64,000 nt of DNA, taken from positions 4,526,001 to 4,590,000 of the forward strand of contig NZ_JACCAS010000001.1 of assembly GCF_013409255.1 (NCBI RefSeq). The letters run 5' to 3'. A program made the translations under genes and the position numbers. Below, one piece after another: positions 9,254 to 16,983 of this stretch (positions within the stretch are counted from its first letter, which is position 1; each line of letters starts with the position of its first letter). Source of the stretch: Paraburkholderia bryophila (GTDB taxonomy: Bacteria; Pseudomonadota; Gammaproteobacteria; Burkholderiales; Burkholderiaceae). The notes under the pieces are model-generated. The model saw nothing but the letters and a program-made list of their open reading frames with translations, did no database searches and was not told where the DNA came from.

Positions 9254-9867
9254 TATTAAGAAAGTGTTGATAAAACAATGCCTTATGCGGACAGCATGAC
9301 GATCGTATGACGCAAGTTAAATTGACTGTCGCACCGCGCTGGTGCGCGATAGATCCGCATTTGTTACCGATCCCATGAGGTGTTTTGACTATCCGGAAGC
9401 GAAGAATGGTGCGAGGCGGTAACATCTGATCTGTGACAAAAAATCGTCAAATAACAATTCGATGTAAACCGGAAACTGTCACGGAACGTTAATGCGCTAT
9501 GCGTGTCGAATGCGCGTTGGCGGTTTCCAGCAGGCGTTTAACAGCGCTTCAGCGAGACCCCAGCGACGTTTCATTGCACGGGCAATGCGTCACCCGCCTG
9601 TGCTCTGACCGTATTTCCCCTGATCAAGGTTGTCTCGATATTGCCGTTATGCTGGAAGAATCATCTCGATTCGAGTGCATGGCGGCGACGACGGGGCGAT
9701 GCCCGGTAGCGATTGTTTTTTTCGATCGACCGGTGGCACTTATTTGTGTTTTCGCGATCGGAGCTTACAAGCCGGTTTAAGGAGCGCGTATAAGTGCTTA
9801 AAATTGCTAATTTTTCGTTGTTTTACTACACTTGCGGAAACCTCTCGCCGCTCCCTACCGAACACCC
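9254..9867. other. Long AT-richer intergenic region before the D,D-peptidase gene
   Basis: About 600 bp with lower GC than its surroundings and no gene I can support. A 93-codon open frame on the plus strand (9499-9780) has no ribosome-binding site and no recognisable family. A possible promoter for the next gene is TTGCTA (9804-9809), 17 bp, TACACT (9827-9832). Confidence 0.4.
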
Positions 9868-11055
9868 ATGAAAACCGACATGTTTTCGTCGCTAAAAGTG
9901 ATCCACGGCGCGGCCCGCAGCACCGCTCTGTCGGTGGCCGCCTCCATGGTCATCGCAGCGGCGTTCGCCACGCCCGTGAGCGCTTTTGCCGCCACACCCG
10001 CCGCAGCACCAGCAAAAATTACCAAACACGCTAAAACCGCCAAGAAGCCGGCCGCCGCTACCGCCAAGGTGGCGAGCAAGTCGGCCAAGGCCGGTAAAGG
10101 CGCGGCCGTGAAGGCCGTCGCCGCGGACGACGACGCGCTCCGCGCGAGCGTCAAGCGCAAGCGCGTGACGTACACGTCGAATGGCCGCCGTCATACGGTG
10201 GTGCGCCGCGTCGCGTACGAACCGCGTCAGCCGACCGTCGGCCAGGCATTTGGTCTGCACGAAACGCCGGACGCGCTGATGCTGCGCTCGAGCGTCGCGT
10301 ACGTAATCGATCAGAATTCCGGCGAGTCGCTGTTCGACAAGAACTCGCGCGCCGTGGTGCCGATCGCGTCGATCACCAAGCTGATGACGTCGATGGTCGT
10401 GCTCGATTCGAAAGAGCCGATGACCGACCAGATCGAAGTCACCGACGAAGACCGCGACTACGAGAAGAACACCGGCTCGCGTCTGTCGGTGGGCTCGGTG
10501 CTGTCGCGTGAAGACATGCTGCATATCGCGCTGATGGCGTCGGAAAACCGTGCCGCCGCCGCGTTGTCGCGTTATTTCCCGGGCGGCCGCCCGGCCTTCC
10601 TCGCGGCAATGAACGCGAAGGCCAAGCAACTCGGCATGACCGACACCCACTTTGAAAACCCCACGGGTTTGACGAGCCAGAACGTGTCGAGCGCGCGCGA
10701 CCTCGTGAAGATGGTCAACGCGGCGTATCAATATCCGCTGATCCGCAAGTTCTCGACCGATCACAGCTACGAGGTGTACACCGGCAAGCGTTCACTGGCG
10801 TACAACAGCACCAATGCACTGGTGCGTAACCCGACGTGGGACATCGGTCTGCAGAAGACCGGCTTCATCAACGAAGCAGGCGAGTGTCTGGTGATGCAGG
10901 CGACCATTCACGGCCGTCCGATGATCATGGTGCTGCTCGACTCGTCGGGTAAGTACTCGCGTTTCGCGGACGCGACGCGTCTGCGCACGTGGCTGGACAA
11001 CGGCGGCGATCAGGCGCGTATTACCAGCGCGGATGCCGGCGGTCCGGGCACCTGA
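9868..11055 (+). CDS. pbpG: D-alanyl-D-alanine endopeptidase, PBP7 type (S11 family)
   Basis: 395 residues from ATG 9868. A signal peptide (hydrophobic about 19-43, ending PVSAFA) is followed by a Lys/Ala-rich stretch (about 48-100) and then the penicillin-binding domain with all three active-site motifs: SITK (168-171), SEN (225-227) and KTG (330-332). S11 enzymes cleave or trim peptidoglycan cross-links in the periplasm; this size without a C-terminal amphipathic anchor fits PBP7/PbpG better than PBP5/6. An upstream TTG (9832) is in frame but would put 12 polar residues before the signal peptide, so ATG 9868 is preferred. Monocistronic, with a terminator at 11103-11130. Confidence 0.9.
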   Translation: MKTDMFSSLKVIHGAARSTALSVAASMVIAAAFATPVSAFAATPAAAPAKITKHAKTAKKPAAATAKVASKSAKAGKGAAVKAVAADDDALRASVKRKRVTYTSNGRRHTVVRRVAYEPRQPTVGQAFGLHETPDALMLRSSVAYVIDQNSGESLFDKNSRAVVPIASITKLMTSMVVLDSKEPMTDQIEVTDEDRDYEKNTGSRLSVGSVLSREDMLHIALMASENRAAAALSRYFPGGRPAFLAAMNAKAKQLGMTDTHFENPTGLTSQNVSSARDLVKMVNAAYQYPLIRKFSTDHSYEVYTGKRSLAYNSTNALVRNPTWDIGLQKTGFINEAGECLVMQATIHGRPMIMVLLDSSGKYSRFADATRLRTWLDNGGDQARITSADAGGPGT

Positions 11056-11102
11056 AGCGGTTCAGTGGTCGGTTCTTCGTGAGCCGGCCGCGCCATAAAA
11101 AA

Positions 11103-11134
11103 GCCTCGCAGCATGCATGTGCTGCGAGGCTTTA
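11103..11134. terminator. Terminator between the D,D-peptidase gene and iclR-type gene
   Basis: A perfect 11-bp stem GCCTCGCAGCA (11103-11113) with 11120-11130 and a 6-nt loop, preceded by six A and followed by TTTATT. It can act for both convergent genes. Confidence 0.8.
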
Positions 11135-11173
11135 TTCTATCCTGCGTTTCGGCGCGAGCGAGTTACCGAAGAC

Positions 11174-11980
11174 TCACGCGTGATGGCCGTGCGAATGGTC
11201 CTGCGGGATCTGCGGCCGATACCCGAGCGACGCGGAAATCAGCAGCGCGGTCTGGCTGAGCTGGCCGAGCCATGAATCCTGCAGACGATCCGCCGGCGCG
11301 GACAGCGACAGCCCGGCGACCAGCTTGCCGGTGTCGTCGTAAATGCCGGCCGCGATACAGCGCACGCCCAGTTCCAGTTCTTCGTTGTCGCGCGCGGAGG
11401 CTTGCTGGCGCACGATCGAGAGTTCACGTTCGAGTTTCGTCAGATCCGTGATGCTGTTCTGCGTGTGGCCCGACAGACCGGTGCGTGTGGCGTAAGCGCG
11501 CACGCGGGTCGATTCGTCGGCGGCGAGGAACAGTTTGCCGACTGAGGTCAGATGCAGCGGCGCCCGTCCGCCGATCGCCCGCACCACCTGCATGCCCGAG
11601 CGCTCGGAATAGGCGCGCTCGATGTACACGATCTCGTCGCCCTGGCGCACCGACAGATTCACCGTTTGTCCCGTCTGGCGATGCAGTTCGCGCATCGGCG
11701 TGAGCGCTGCGTCGCGCACCGATAGCCGCGCCTTCACCAGATTGCCCAATTCGAGCAGGCGCATGCCGAGACGGTACGTGCCGGGGTCCGAGCGGTCGAC
11801 CAGCCGGCACATCACCATATCGTTCAGGATGCGGTGCGCGGTGGACGGATGCAGTTCCGTACGGATGGCGAGTTGTTTCAGGCTGACCGGGTCGCTGTGC
11901 GCGGCGAGGGCGTCGAGCAAGCGCATCATGCGTTCGATCACCTGGATCGAAGTTTTGGGATCCGGGTTCGTGTCGCTCAT
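11174..11980 (-). CDS. IclR family transcriptional regulator
   Basis: 268 residues from ATG 11980. An N-terminal winged helix-turn-helix (about 10-70; core SLKQLAIRTELHPSTAHRIL) is followed by the IclR effector-binding domain (SVGKLFLAA, then ARDNEELELGVRCIA). The C-terminus ends in a His-rich tail (DHSHGHHA), which is unusual. The gene diverges from lutA; its likely target is that operon plus itself, because a shared 11-bp element overlaps both promoters. A TTG at 12004 would add eight residues but lies in the predicted operator and transcription start, so 11980 is favoured. Neither start has a clear ribosome-binding site. The effector is unknown; lactate or a related 2-hydroxyacid is a guess from context. 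Confidence 0.88.
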   Translation of the reverse strand: MSDTNPDPKTSIQVIERMMRLLDALAAHSDPVSLKQLAIRTELHPSTAHRILNDMVMCRLVDRSDPGTYRLGMRLLELGNLVKARLSVRDAALTPMRELHRQTGQTVNLSVRQGDEIVYIERAYSERSGMQVVRAIGGRAPLHLTSVGKLFLAADESTRVRAYATRTGLSGHTQNSITDLTKLERELSIVRQQASARDNEELELGVRCIAAGIYDDTGKLVAGLSLSAPADRLQDSWLGQLSQTALLISASLGYRPQIPQDHSHGHHA

Positions 11981-12001
11981 GGGAGGAATCGGTTGACGCG
12001 T

Positions 12002-12012
12002 CAAACAGCGGA
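12002..12012. promoter_or_regulatory. Candidate operator copy 1 at the iclR-type gene start site
   Basis: CAAACAGCGGA, identical to 12118-12128 and in the same orientation, 116 bp apart (about 11 helical turns). It overlaps the predicted transcription start of the minus-strand regulator gene, whose -10 is TACAAT (12023-12018). Confidence 0.45.
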
Positions 12013-12103
12013 AATTGATTGTATCTCGTATTGTGAAAAAAGCGAACGCGGCTGGAAAACCTATTCCAATTTAACGCGTCATTCGTCTTATGGCTTCCGG
12101 CCG

Positions 12104-12132
12104 TTGGTATTGTCCGCCAAACAGCGGATAAT
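12104..12132 (+). promoter_or_regulatory. lutA promoter with palindromic operator in the spacer
   Basis: TTGGTA (12104-12109), 17 bp, GATAAT (12127-12132). The spacer contains the inverted repeat TCCGC-N6-GCGGA (12113-12128), whose right arm belongs to the second CAAACAGCGGA copy. A repressor bound here would sit between and over the -35 and -10 boxes. Assignment to the adjacent IclR-type regulator is inferred. Confidence 0.5.
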
Positions 12133-12159
12133 CAGGCACGTTTTCCCGAAGGAGGGCTC

Positions 12160-12882
12160 ATGCGAGTCGGATTGTTCGTCACCTGCCTGATCGACCTGAT
12201 GCGGCCCGAAATCGGTTTTTCAGTGATCAAGCTGATCGAAGGCGCCGGTTTCGAGGTGATCGTGCCGCCCGCGCAAACCTGCTGCGGGCAGCCGGCGTAC
12301 AACTCGGGGGAACGGCGTATCGCGCGCGACCTGGCCGAAAAAACGCTGCGCGAGTTCGAGCAGTTCGACTATGTCGTCGTGCCGTCCGGCTCGTGCGGCG
12401 GCATGATCCGCGCACACTACGGCGACCTCTTCGCCGACGACCCCGAGATGATGAACCGCTTCGGCCGGTTGCGCGCCAAGGTGTTCGAGCTCACGGATTT
12501 CCTCGTCAACGTCGCCAAGGTGCAGTTGCAGCCGGGCGAGTTCGCGGGCCAGGTGACTTATCACGATTCCTGTTCCGGCCTGCGCGAACTCGGCGTCAAG
12601 GCCCAGCCGCGCGCGCTGTTGGAGCAGGTGGGCGTGGCCGTGACGGAAATGAAGGATTGCGAGCACTGCTGCGGCTTCGGCGGCACGTTCGCGGTCAAGT
12701 ACGGCGATATTTCCACGGCGATCGTCGACGAAAAATGCGCGAATATCAGCGCGAGCGGCGCGGGCACGGTGGTGCTCGGCGACCTCGGCTGCATGCTCAA
12801 TATAGAAGGCCGTCTGCGGCGCACCGGCGATTCCACGACGCGGGTGCTGCACATCGCGCAGGTGTTGGCCGGCGACGTGTAA
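12160..12882 (+). CDS. lutA: L-lactate utilization Fe-S oxidoreductase LutA
   Basis: 240 residues, the LutA/YkgE family of cysteine-rich (CCG-domain) proteins needed with LutB and LutC for L-lactate oxidation to pyruvate. Two CCG motifs are present: CCGQPAYNSG (C41-C42) and CEHCCGFGG (C167, C170, C171), plus conserved HDSCSG. These bind an Fe-S centre in heterodisulfide-reductase-like domains. The start ATG 12160 has a strong GGAGG. It is the first gene of the operon divergent from the IclR-type regulator; lutB follows after 139 bp with nothing recognisable in between. Confidence 0.92.
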   Translation: MRVGLFVTCLIDLMRPEIGFSVIKLIEGAGFEVIVPPAQTCCGQPAYNSGERRIARDLAEKTLREFEQFDYVVVPSGSCGGMIRAHYGDLFADDPEMMNRFGRLRAKVFELTDFLVNVAKVQLQPGEFAGQVTYHDSCSGLRELGVKAQPRALLEQVGVAVTEMKDCEHCCGFGGTFAVKYGDISTAIVDEKCANISASGAGTVVLGDLGCMLNIEGRLRRTGDSTTRVLHIAQVLAGDV

Positions 12883-13021
12883 AGGCGCCGGCGGCGTAGC
12901 GCGTGATCGACCGCGCTGCGCACTGCGTCGTTTCGCATCATTCTTTTCATGCACTTCGTTTCGCGCGCGTCGGTGTGCGCGTTCCGATTCGCGTTCTGAT
13001 TCGCTTACGCATAAGGCGGCC

Positions 13022-14437
13022 ATGCAAGTTCAATCGATGCAATTCAAGGCGCGCGCGGGGCAAAAACTCGCCGACCAGCGTCTGCAGCAGAACCTGACCA
13101 AGCTGTCGACCAAGTTCGTCTCGGCACGCGCCACGGCCATGAACGCGATCGACTTTCCGGCTACGCGCGCCGCGCTCAAGGAGCGCCGTGACCGCGCGCT
13201 GGAGAACCTCGACGTATGGCTCGAAACGTTCGAGCGCGAGGCCAGCCGGCGCGGCGTGACGGTGCTGTTTGCCGAGACGACGCAGGAGGCCGCGCGGCTC
13301 GTCGGCGATATTGCGCGCCGGCATGACGTAAAGAAGGTGATCAAGACGAAGTCGATGGTCACCGAGGAAATGCGCCTGAACGAAGTGCTCGGCCAGATGG
13401 GCGTGGAGTCGATCGAAACCGATCTCGGCGAGTACATCCTGCAGATCAACGGCAACGAGCCGCCGAGCCACATCATCGCGCCGGTCGTCCATAAGGATAA
13501 GGACGAGATCGCCGACCTGTTCGCGAAGACACACGGCCGGCCGCGTCTGACTGAAGTCACCGACATGACGCGGGAAGCGCGCGAGGTGCTGCGTCCACAT
13601 TTCATGACGGCGGACATGGGCGTGACGGGCGGCAACTTCGTGGTGGCGGAAACCGGCTCGGTCGCGCTCGTCACGAACGAGGGCAACGAAGGCATGTGCA
13701 CGGTGATGCCGCGCGTGCACGTTGCCGTCACGGGTATCGAGAAAGTGTTGCCGACGCTCGAAGATCTGGCGACGGCGATGCGTCTGTTGCCGCGCTCCGC
13801 GACCGGGCAGGCTACGTCGAACTATTTTTCCGTGCTGACCGGACCGCGCGGCGAAGGCGACCAGGACGGCCCCGAGCACATGTATGTGGTGCTGGTGGAC
13901 GGTGGCCGCACGGGGCTGATCGGCGGCGACTTTCAGGAGATGCTGCGCTGTATTCGCTGCGGCGCGTGTATGAACCATTGTCCGGTTTATCAGAAGGTAG
14001 GCGGACACGCGTACGGCTGGGTCTATCCCGGTCCGATGGGCTCGGTGTTGACGCCGAGTTACGTGGGCATCGACAAGGCGCTCGATTTGCCGCAGGCCGC
14101 GACGTTATGCGGCGAGTGCAATAGCGTGTGTCCGGTGGGCATTCCGTTGTCGGACCTGCTGCGCAAATTGCGCGAGAAACAGGTCGAGCGGCGGCTGCGG
14201 CCGTGGAAGGAGCGGGCGGGGCTGGCGGTGTGGGGTTTTCTGGCGCTGCATCCGGACGCTTATGCGCTTTTCACCAAGCTGGCCGTGCGGGTGCTGGAGC
14301 GGATGGGCGGTAGAAATCGTTCGATCGCGAAGCTGCCGTTGGGCGGCGCCGGCTGGACCAATACACGCGATATGCCGGCGCCGGTGGGGCGTACGTTCAG
14401 GGAGTTGTACGCGGCGCAGCGCAGTCATATTGGGTGA
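13022..14437 (+). CDS. lutB: L-lactate utilization ferredoxin-like protein LutB
   Basis: 471 residues, the usual size of LutB/YkgF. An N-terminal LUD domain (about 60-290) is followed by two 4Fe-4S motifs, CIRCGACMNHCP (from C310) and CGECNSVCPVGIP (from C363), then a C-terminal helical region. It is the presumed electron-carrying subunit of the LutABC lactate oxidase. The normal partner gene lutC (a shorter LUD-domain protein) is not found after it; the next gene is on the opposite strand. LutB itself is not fused to LutC. Confidence 0.93.
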   Translation: MQVQSMQFKARAGQKLADQRLQQNLTKLSTKFVSARATAMNAIDFPATRAALKERRDRALENLDVWLETFEREASRRGVTVLFAETTQEAARLVGDIARRHDVKKVIKTKSMVTEEMRLNEVLGQMGVESIETDLGEYILQINGNEPPSHIIAPVVHKDKDEIADLFAKTHGRPRLTEVTDMTREAREVLRPHFMTADMGVTGGNFVVAETGSVALVTNEGNEGMCTVMPRVHVAVTGIEKVLPTLEDLATAMRLLPRSATGQATSNYFSVLTGPRGEGDQDGPEHMYVVLVDGGRTGLIGGDFQEMLRCIRCGACMNHCPVYQKVGGHAYGWVYPGPMGSVLTPSYVGIDKALDLPQAATLCGECNSVCPVGIPLSDLLRKLREKQVERRLRPWKERAGLAVWGFLALHPDAYALFTKLAVRVLERMGGRNRSIAKLPLGGAGWTNTRDMPAPVGRTFRELYAAQRSHIG

Positions 14438-14491
14438 GGCGGGGCAGGCCTGCACTCGTTGCCGGCCCGGCCACTTTCGCCGTCTCTTACC

Positions 14492-15022
14492 TCAATGATT
14501 CGTCATCCCGGACGGGTTTCGGCCTTCGTCGCCACGAGGCCGGCTCTGGTTGCCGCCGCCACCTCCGTTACCTCGTCCACCGCCGTTGCCCGCTTGTGGT
14601 GGTGGTGACGGCGGCGGCCCGCCGGCACCGGGTCGTGGCCCGCTTGAACCGCTTGGCCCACCCGGGCCGCCCACCGCGCCCCGTGGCGGCGGTCCGCCTT
14701 GCCCGCTGCCATTGGGTTGGCCATGCCAGCCGCCACCCTGACCGCGATTACCGTTATTCGGCCAATCGCCCCGGTCTCCCGGATAGCCGCGATAACCCGG
14801 CCCCGGCCCGTAGTAACGTCCTGGCCCGTCGTAGTATCCCGGCCCCGAATAACTGCCATAGCCAAGATAGACGTTGCTTTGCGGCACGACCGGCACGCCG
14901 GGCGCGTAGCCGTCGTAACCGCTGTAGCCGTTGCCGACCATCGGCGTGCCGTCCGGATAGACCGCGCAGCCGCTGAGCAAGGCCGCGGCCGCGAGTCCGA
15001 TGAGTGGAGCAATGCGTTTCAT
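14492..15022 (-). CDS. Gly/Pro/Tyr-rich lipoprotein of unknown function
   Basis: 176 residues. A lipoprotein signal peptide ends in LLSGC (Cys19), so the mature protein is probably acylated and envelope-anchored. The mature part is low-complexity: first Gly/Tyr-rich repeats (GYGSYSGPGYYDGPGRYYG), then Pro/Gly/Asn runs. No globular domain or enzyme motif is visible. A short YPDG motif just after the lipidated cysteine resembles small beta-proteobacterial lipoproteins. It converges with lutB (54-bp gap). I do not recognise a function; disordered surface or cell-envelope roles are possible. Confidence 0.8.
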   Translation of the reverse strand: MKRIAPLIGLAAAALLSGCAVYPDGTPMVGNGYSGYDGYAPGVPVVPQSNVYLGYGSYSGPGYYDGPGRYYGPGPGYRGYPGDRGDWPNNGNRGQGGGWHGQPNGSGQGGPPPRGAVGGPGGPSGSSGPRPGAGGPPPSPPPQAGNGGGRGNGGGGGNQSRPRGDEGRNPSGMTNH

Positions 15023-15290
15023 GTGATGAGCCGGCGCAAGGTTGTCATGTTTGTAAGACCACCATTATCGCTAGTCGTCGCCAAAGCTTTGTATGTGTTT
15101 GTAAGGGATTTTTTGGGCTCCGCGCCTTGTGTCATGCCGGCGTGCGGCGATCGCGTCAATGCACTGTTCCATCTGAAGCAACGCTGTATCTCGATTGGCT
15201 GGGTTTTTCCCGATTGCGAATTCCTATAGGATTTCGACTGGGCATAGTGAGTCACAAGCTCATCCGCCCCTAATCGGAAGAAACGACATC

Positions 15291-15530
15291 ATGAAAAAGA
15301 CAATATCGGTGTACTGGCCCCTCGCCCTCGTCGCAACCCTCGCTGTGGCAGCTTATTTGCATATTTGCGGCGACGCCGCGTCTCGCGCGAAGCAGGCGCC
15401 GCTCGCGGCCGACCAGTTGACCGCTGAACTCGCGCGCGCCGTCTCTTACGGCATGATCGACGACACTTCGACGCCGCCGGCAAAACCGCTGCGCGCGGTC
15501 ACTGCGATGCCGCTGGCCGAAGCGTCGTAA
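15291..15530 (+). CDS. Small exported or membrane-anchored hypothetical protein
   Basis: 79 residues from ATG 15291, preceded by GGAAG. The first 25 residues form a typical signal/anchor (KK then a hydrophobic stretch VYWPLALVATLAVAAYL). The mature part is short, charged and Ala-rich with one cysteine. Codon usage fits the genome. Upstream in-frame codons do not encode a plausible signal peptide, which supports this start. No family is recognised. Confidence 0.6.
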   Translation: MKKTISVYWPLALVATLAVAAYLHICGDAASRAKQAPLAADQLTAELARAVSYGMIDDTSTPPAKPLRAVTAMPLAEAS

Positions 15531-15715
15531 GCACAAAGCCAGCCGCGTCACTGTCGGCGAGGCGCGGATGCGCTCGCATCGACCCACCAGCCGGGGCTGC
15601 CGCGACTGAGCCGCCTCCGGCAAGATTTCTCTCTGCTTTGTATAATCGCGCCACCGTTTTCCAGCGGCCGTTCCACGCGTTCACTACCGCGCCCTAAAGC
15701 GCCTGAAAACCTCTG

Positions 15716-16213
15716 ATGAAAACCGTGTCCATCTGCTTCGTCTGCCTCGGGAACATCTGTCGTTCGCCGACGGCGGAGGGCGTGATGCGGCGTCTGGTCG
15801 ACGAGGCGAGGCTCACGGAGCGCATCCTGATCGATTCGGCCGGCACGGGCGACTGGCACATCGGCCAGGCGCCGGACGAGCGCGCGCAGCAGGCCGCCGG
15901 CCGGCGAGGTTACGAACTGGCTGCATTGCGCGGCCGCCAGATCGCCGCCGCGGATTTCGAGCATTTCGACCTGCTGATCGCGATGGACGACAAAAACGTC
16001 ACGGCGCTCCGCCAGGTCAGCGCGCCCGCGTACCGCGAGAAGATCCGCCTGTTGATGGAATTCGTGCCGGACGCGGATATGCGCTGGGGCGGCGCCCGCG
16101 AGGTCGCCGATCCGTATTTCGGCGGTGCGGAAGGTTTCGAGCAGGTGCTGGACCAATGTGAAGCCGCGTGCCGTGGGCTGATCGCTGCGTTGCGTCCCCA
16201 GTTGCTCACGTAG
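15716..16213 (+). CDS. Low-molecular-weight protein-tyrosine phosphatase
   Basis: 165 residues with the P-loop CLGNICRS (catalytic Cys10, Arg16) near the N-terminus and the general-acid motif DPYF (Asp132). Both are diagnostic for the LMW-PTP fold, which dephosphorylates phosphotyrosine on proteins, often capsule/EPS tyrosine kinases. No polysaccharide genes are nearby. A TATAAT at 15641-15646 is a likely -10 element, giving a leader of about 65 nt. It lies directly upstream of iscR in the same direction, but iscR has its own promoter. Confidence 0.93.
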   Translation: MKTVSICFVCLGNICRSPTAEGVMRRLVDEARLTERILIDSAGTGDWHIGQAPDERAQQAAGRRGYELAALRGRQIAAADFEHFDLLIAMDDKNVTALRQVSAPAYREKIRLLMEFVPDADMRWGGAREVADPYFGGAEGFEQVLDQCEAACRGLIAALRPQLLT

Positions 16214-16297
16214 TTCAGGTAGTTCCCGCGCCGAGGCGCCAGACATGGCGTCCAGGCGTATCCAGCAATTAAGCAAATGACCCAAATCACAGTAGGG

Positions 16298-16322
16298 ATA
16301 CTTGACTAAATTGCTCATGTAT
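16298..16322. promoter_or_regulatory. Type-1 IscR binding site, proximal to the -35
   Basis: A 25-bp element matching the E. coli type-1 IscR consensus (ATASYYGACTRWWWYAGTCRRSTAT) at 22 positions; it begins ATACTTGACTAAATT and ends CATGTAT. It contains the -35 box. Type-1 sites are bound by the [2Fe-2S] form of IscR for autorepression. Confidence 0.7.
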
Positions 16323-16329
16323 TTATACT
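16302..16329 (+). promoter_or_regulatory. isc operon promoter
   Basis: TTGACT (16302-16307), 16 bp, TATACT (16324-16329), both 5/6 matches to consensus. The start site should be near 16336, about 30 nt before iscR. The promoter is covered by the two IscR-like boxes annotated separately. Confidence 0.7.
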
Positions 16330-16349
16330 TGACCAAACTTGTCGAGAAT
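16325..16349. promoter_or_regulatory. Second tandem type-1 IscR binding site
   Basis: A 25-bp element matching the same consensus at 21 positions; it begins ATACTTGACCAAA. It overlaps the -10 box and the start site, 27 bp (centre to centre) from the first box. Two tandem sites over an isc promoter is the arrangement known from E. coli iscR. Confidence 0.65.
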
Positions 16350-16366
16350 TGCGGTCCCCACACCCT

Positions 16367-16897
16367 ATGAGACTCACCACGAAAGGCCGTTTCGCCGTCA
16401 CGGCGATGATTGACCTGGCACTGCGCCAGGAGCAGGGCCCGGTGACGCTTGCTGGTATCAGCCAGCGCCAACACATCTCCCTGTCGTACCTCGAGCAGCT
16501 GTTTGGCAAGCTGCGTCGTCATGAAATCGTCGAGTCCGTGCGCGGACCGGGCGGCGGCTACAATCTGGCCCGCCGCGCTGAAGACGTGACCGTGGCCGAC
16601 ATCATCATCGCGGTCGACGAGCCGCTCGACGCCACCCAGTGCGGCGGCAAGGGCTCGTGCGAGGGCACCAAGCAGCACGACGGCCACTGCATGACGCATG
16701 AACTGTGGTCCACGCTGAATCAGAAAATGGTCGAGTACCTGGATTCGGTGTCGCTCAAAGACCTGGTCGACCAGCAGCGTTCGCGCGAAGGCGCGCCGAC
16801 GGTGTTGCGCGACCGGCGCAACGAAGCGCAAGTGGTCGAGCCGGTGCGCGTGGCGCCGAAAGGGCCCAACTCAGTTTTCAACATGGCCGGTTCGTAA
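16367..16897 (+). CDS. iscR: Fe-S cluster regulator IscR
   Basis: 176 residues of the Rrf2 family: an N-terminal winged helix ([18 protein letters not shown]; recognition region [11 protein letters not shown]), then the cluster-binding loop with C92, C98, C108 and H111. In E. coli the third cysteine is at 104, so the loop here carries four additional residues between the second and third cysteines. IscR holds a [2Fe-2S] cluster and represses the isc operon when clusters are plentiful. ATG 16367 matches the universally conserved N-terminus; an in-frame ATG at 16349 lies inside the second operator. It is the first gene of the isc operon. Confidence 0.96.
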   Translation: MRLTTKGRFAVTAMIDLALRQEQGPVTLAGISQRQHISLSYLEQLFGKLRRHEIVESVRGPGGGYNLARRAEDVTVADIIIAVDEPLDATQCGGKGSCEGTKQHDGHCMTHELWSTLNQKMVEYLDSVSLKDLVDQQRSREGAPTVLRDRRNEAQVVEPVRVAPKGPNSVFNMAGS

Positions 16898-16983
16898 CGC
16901 GCGGTGCTTGCAGCAGAGCGAAGCACCGCAGCGAGATAACAGAACCCAAGAAGCCAGAGCATATGACGTCCCCGGAGCAATTG

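Noticed and set aside
9499..9780. A 93-codon plus-strand open frame before the D,D-peptidase gene
   Set aside because: No ribosome-binding site, no recognisable domain, Cys-rich composition unlike the genome's proteins.
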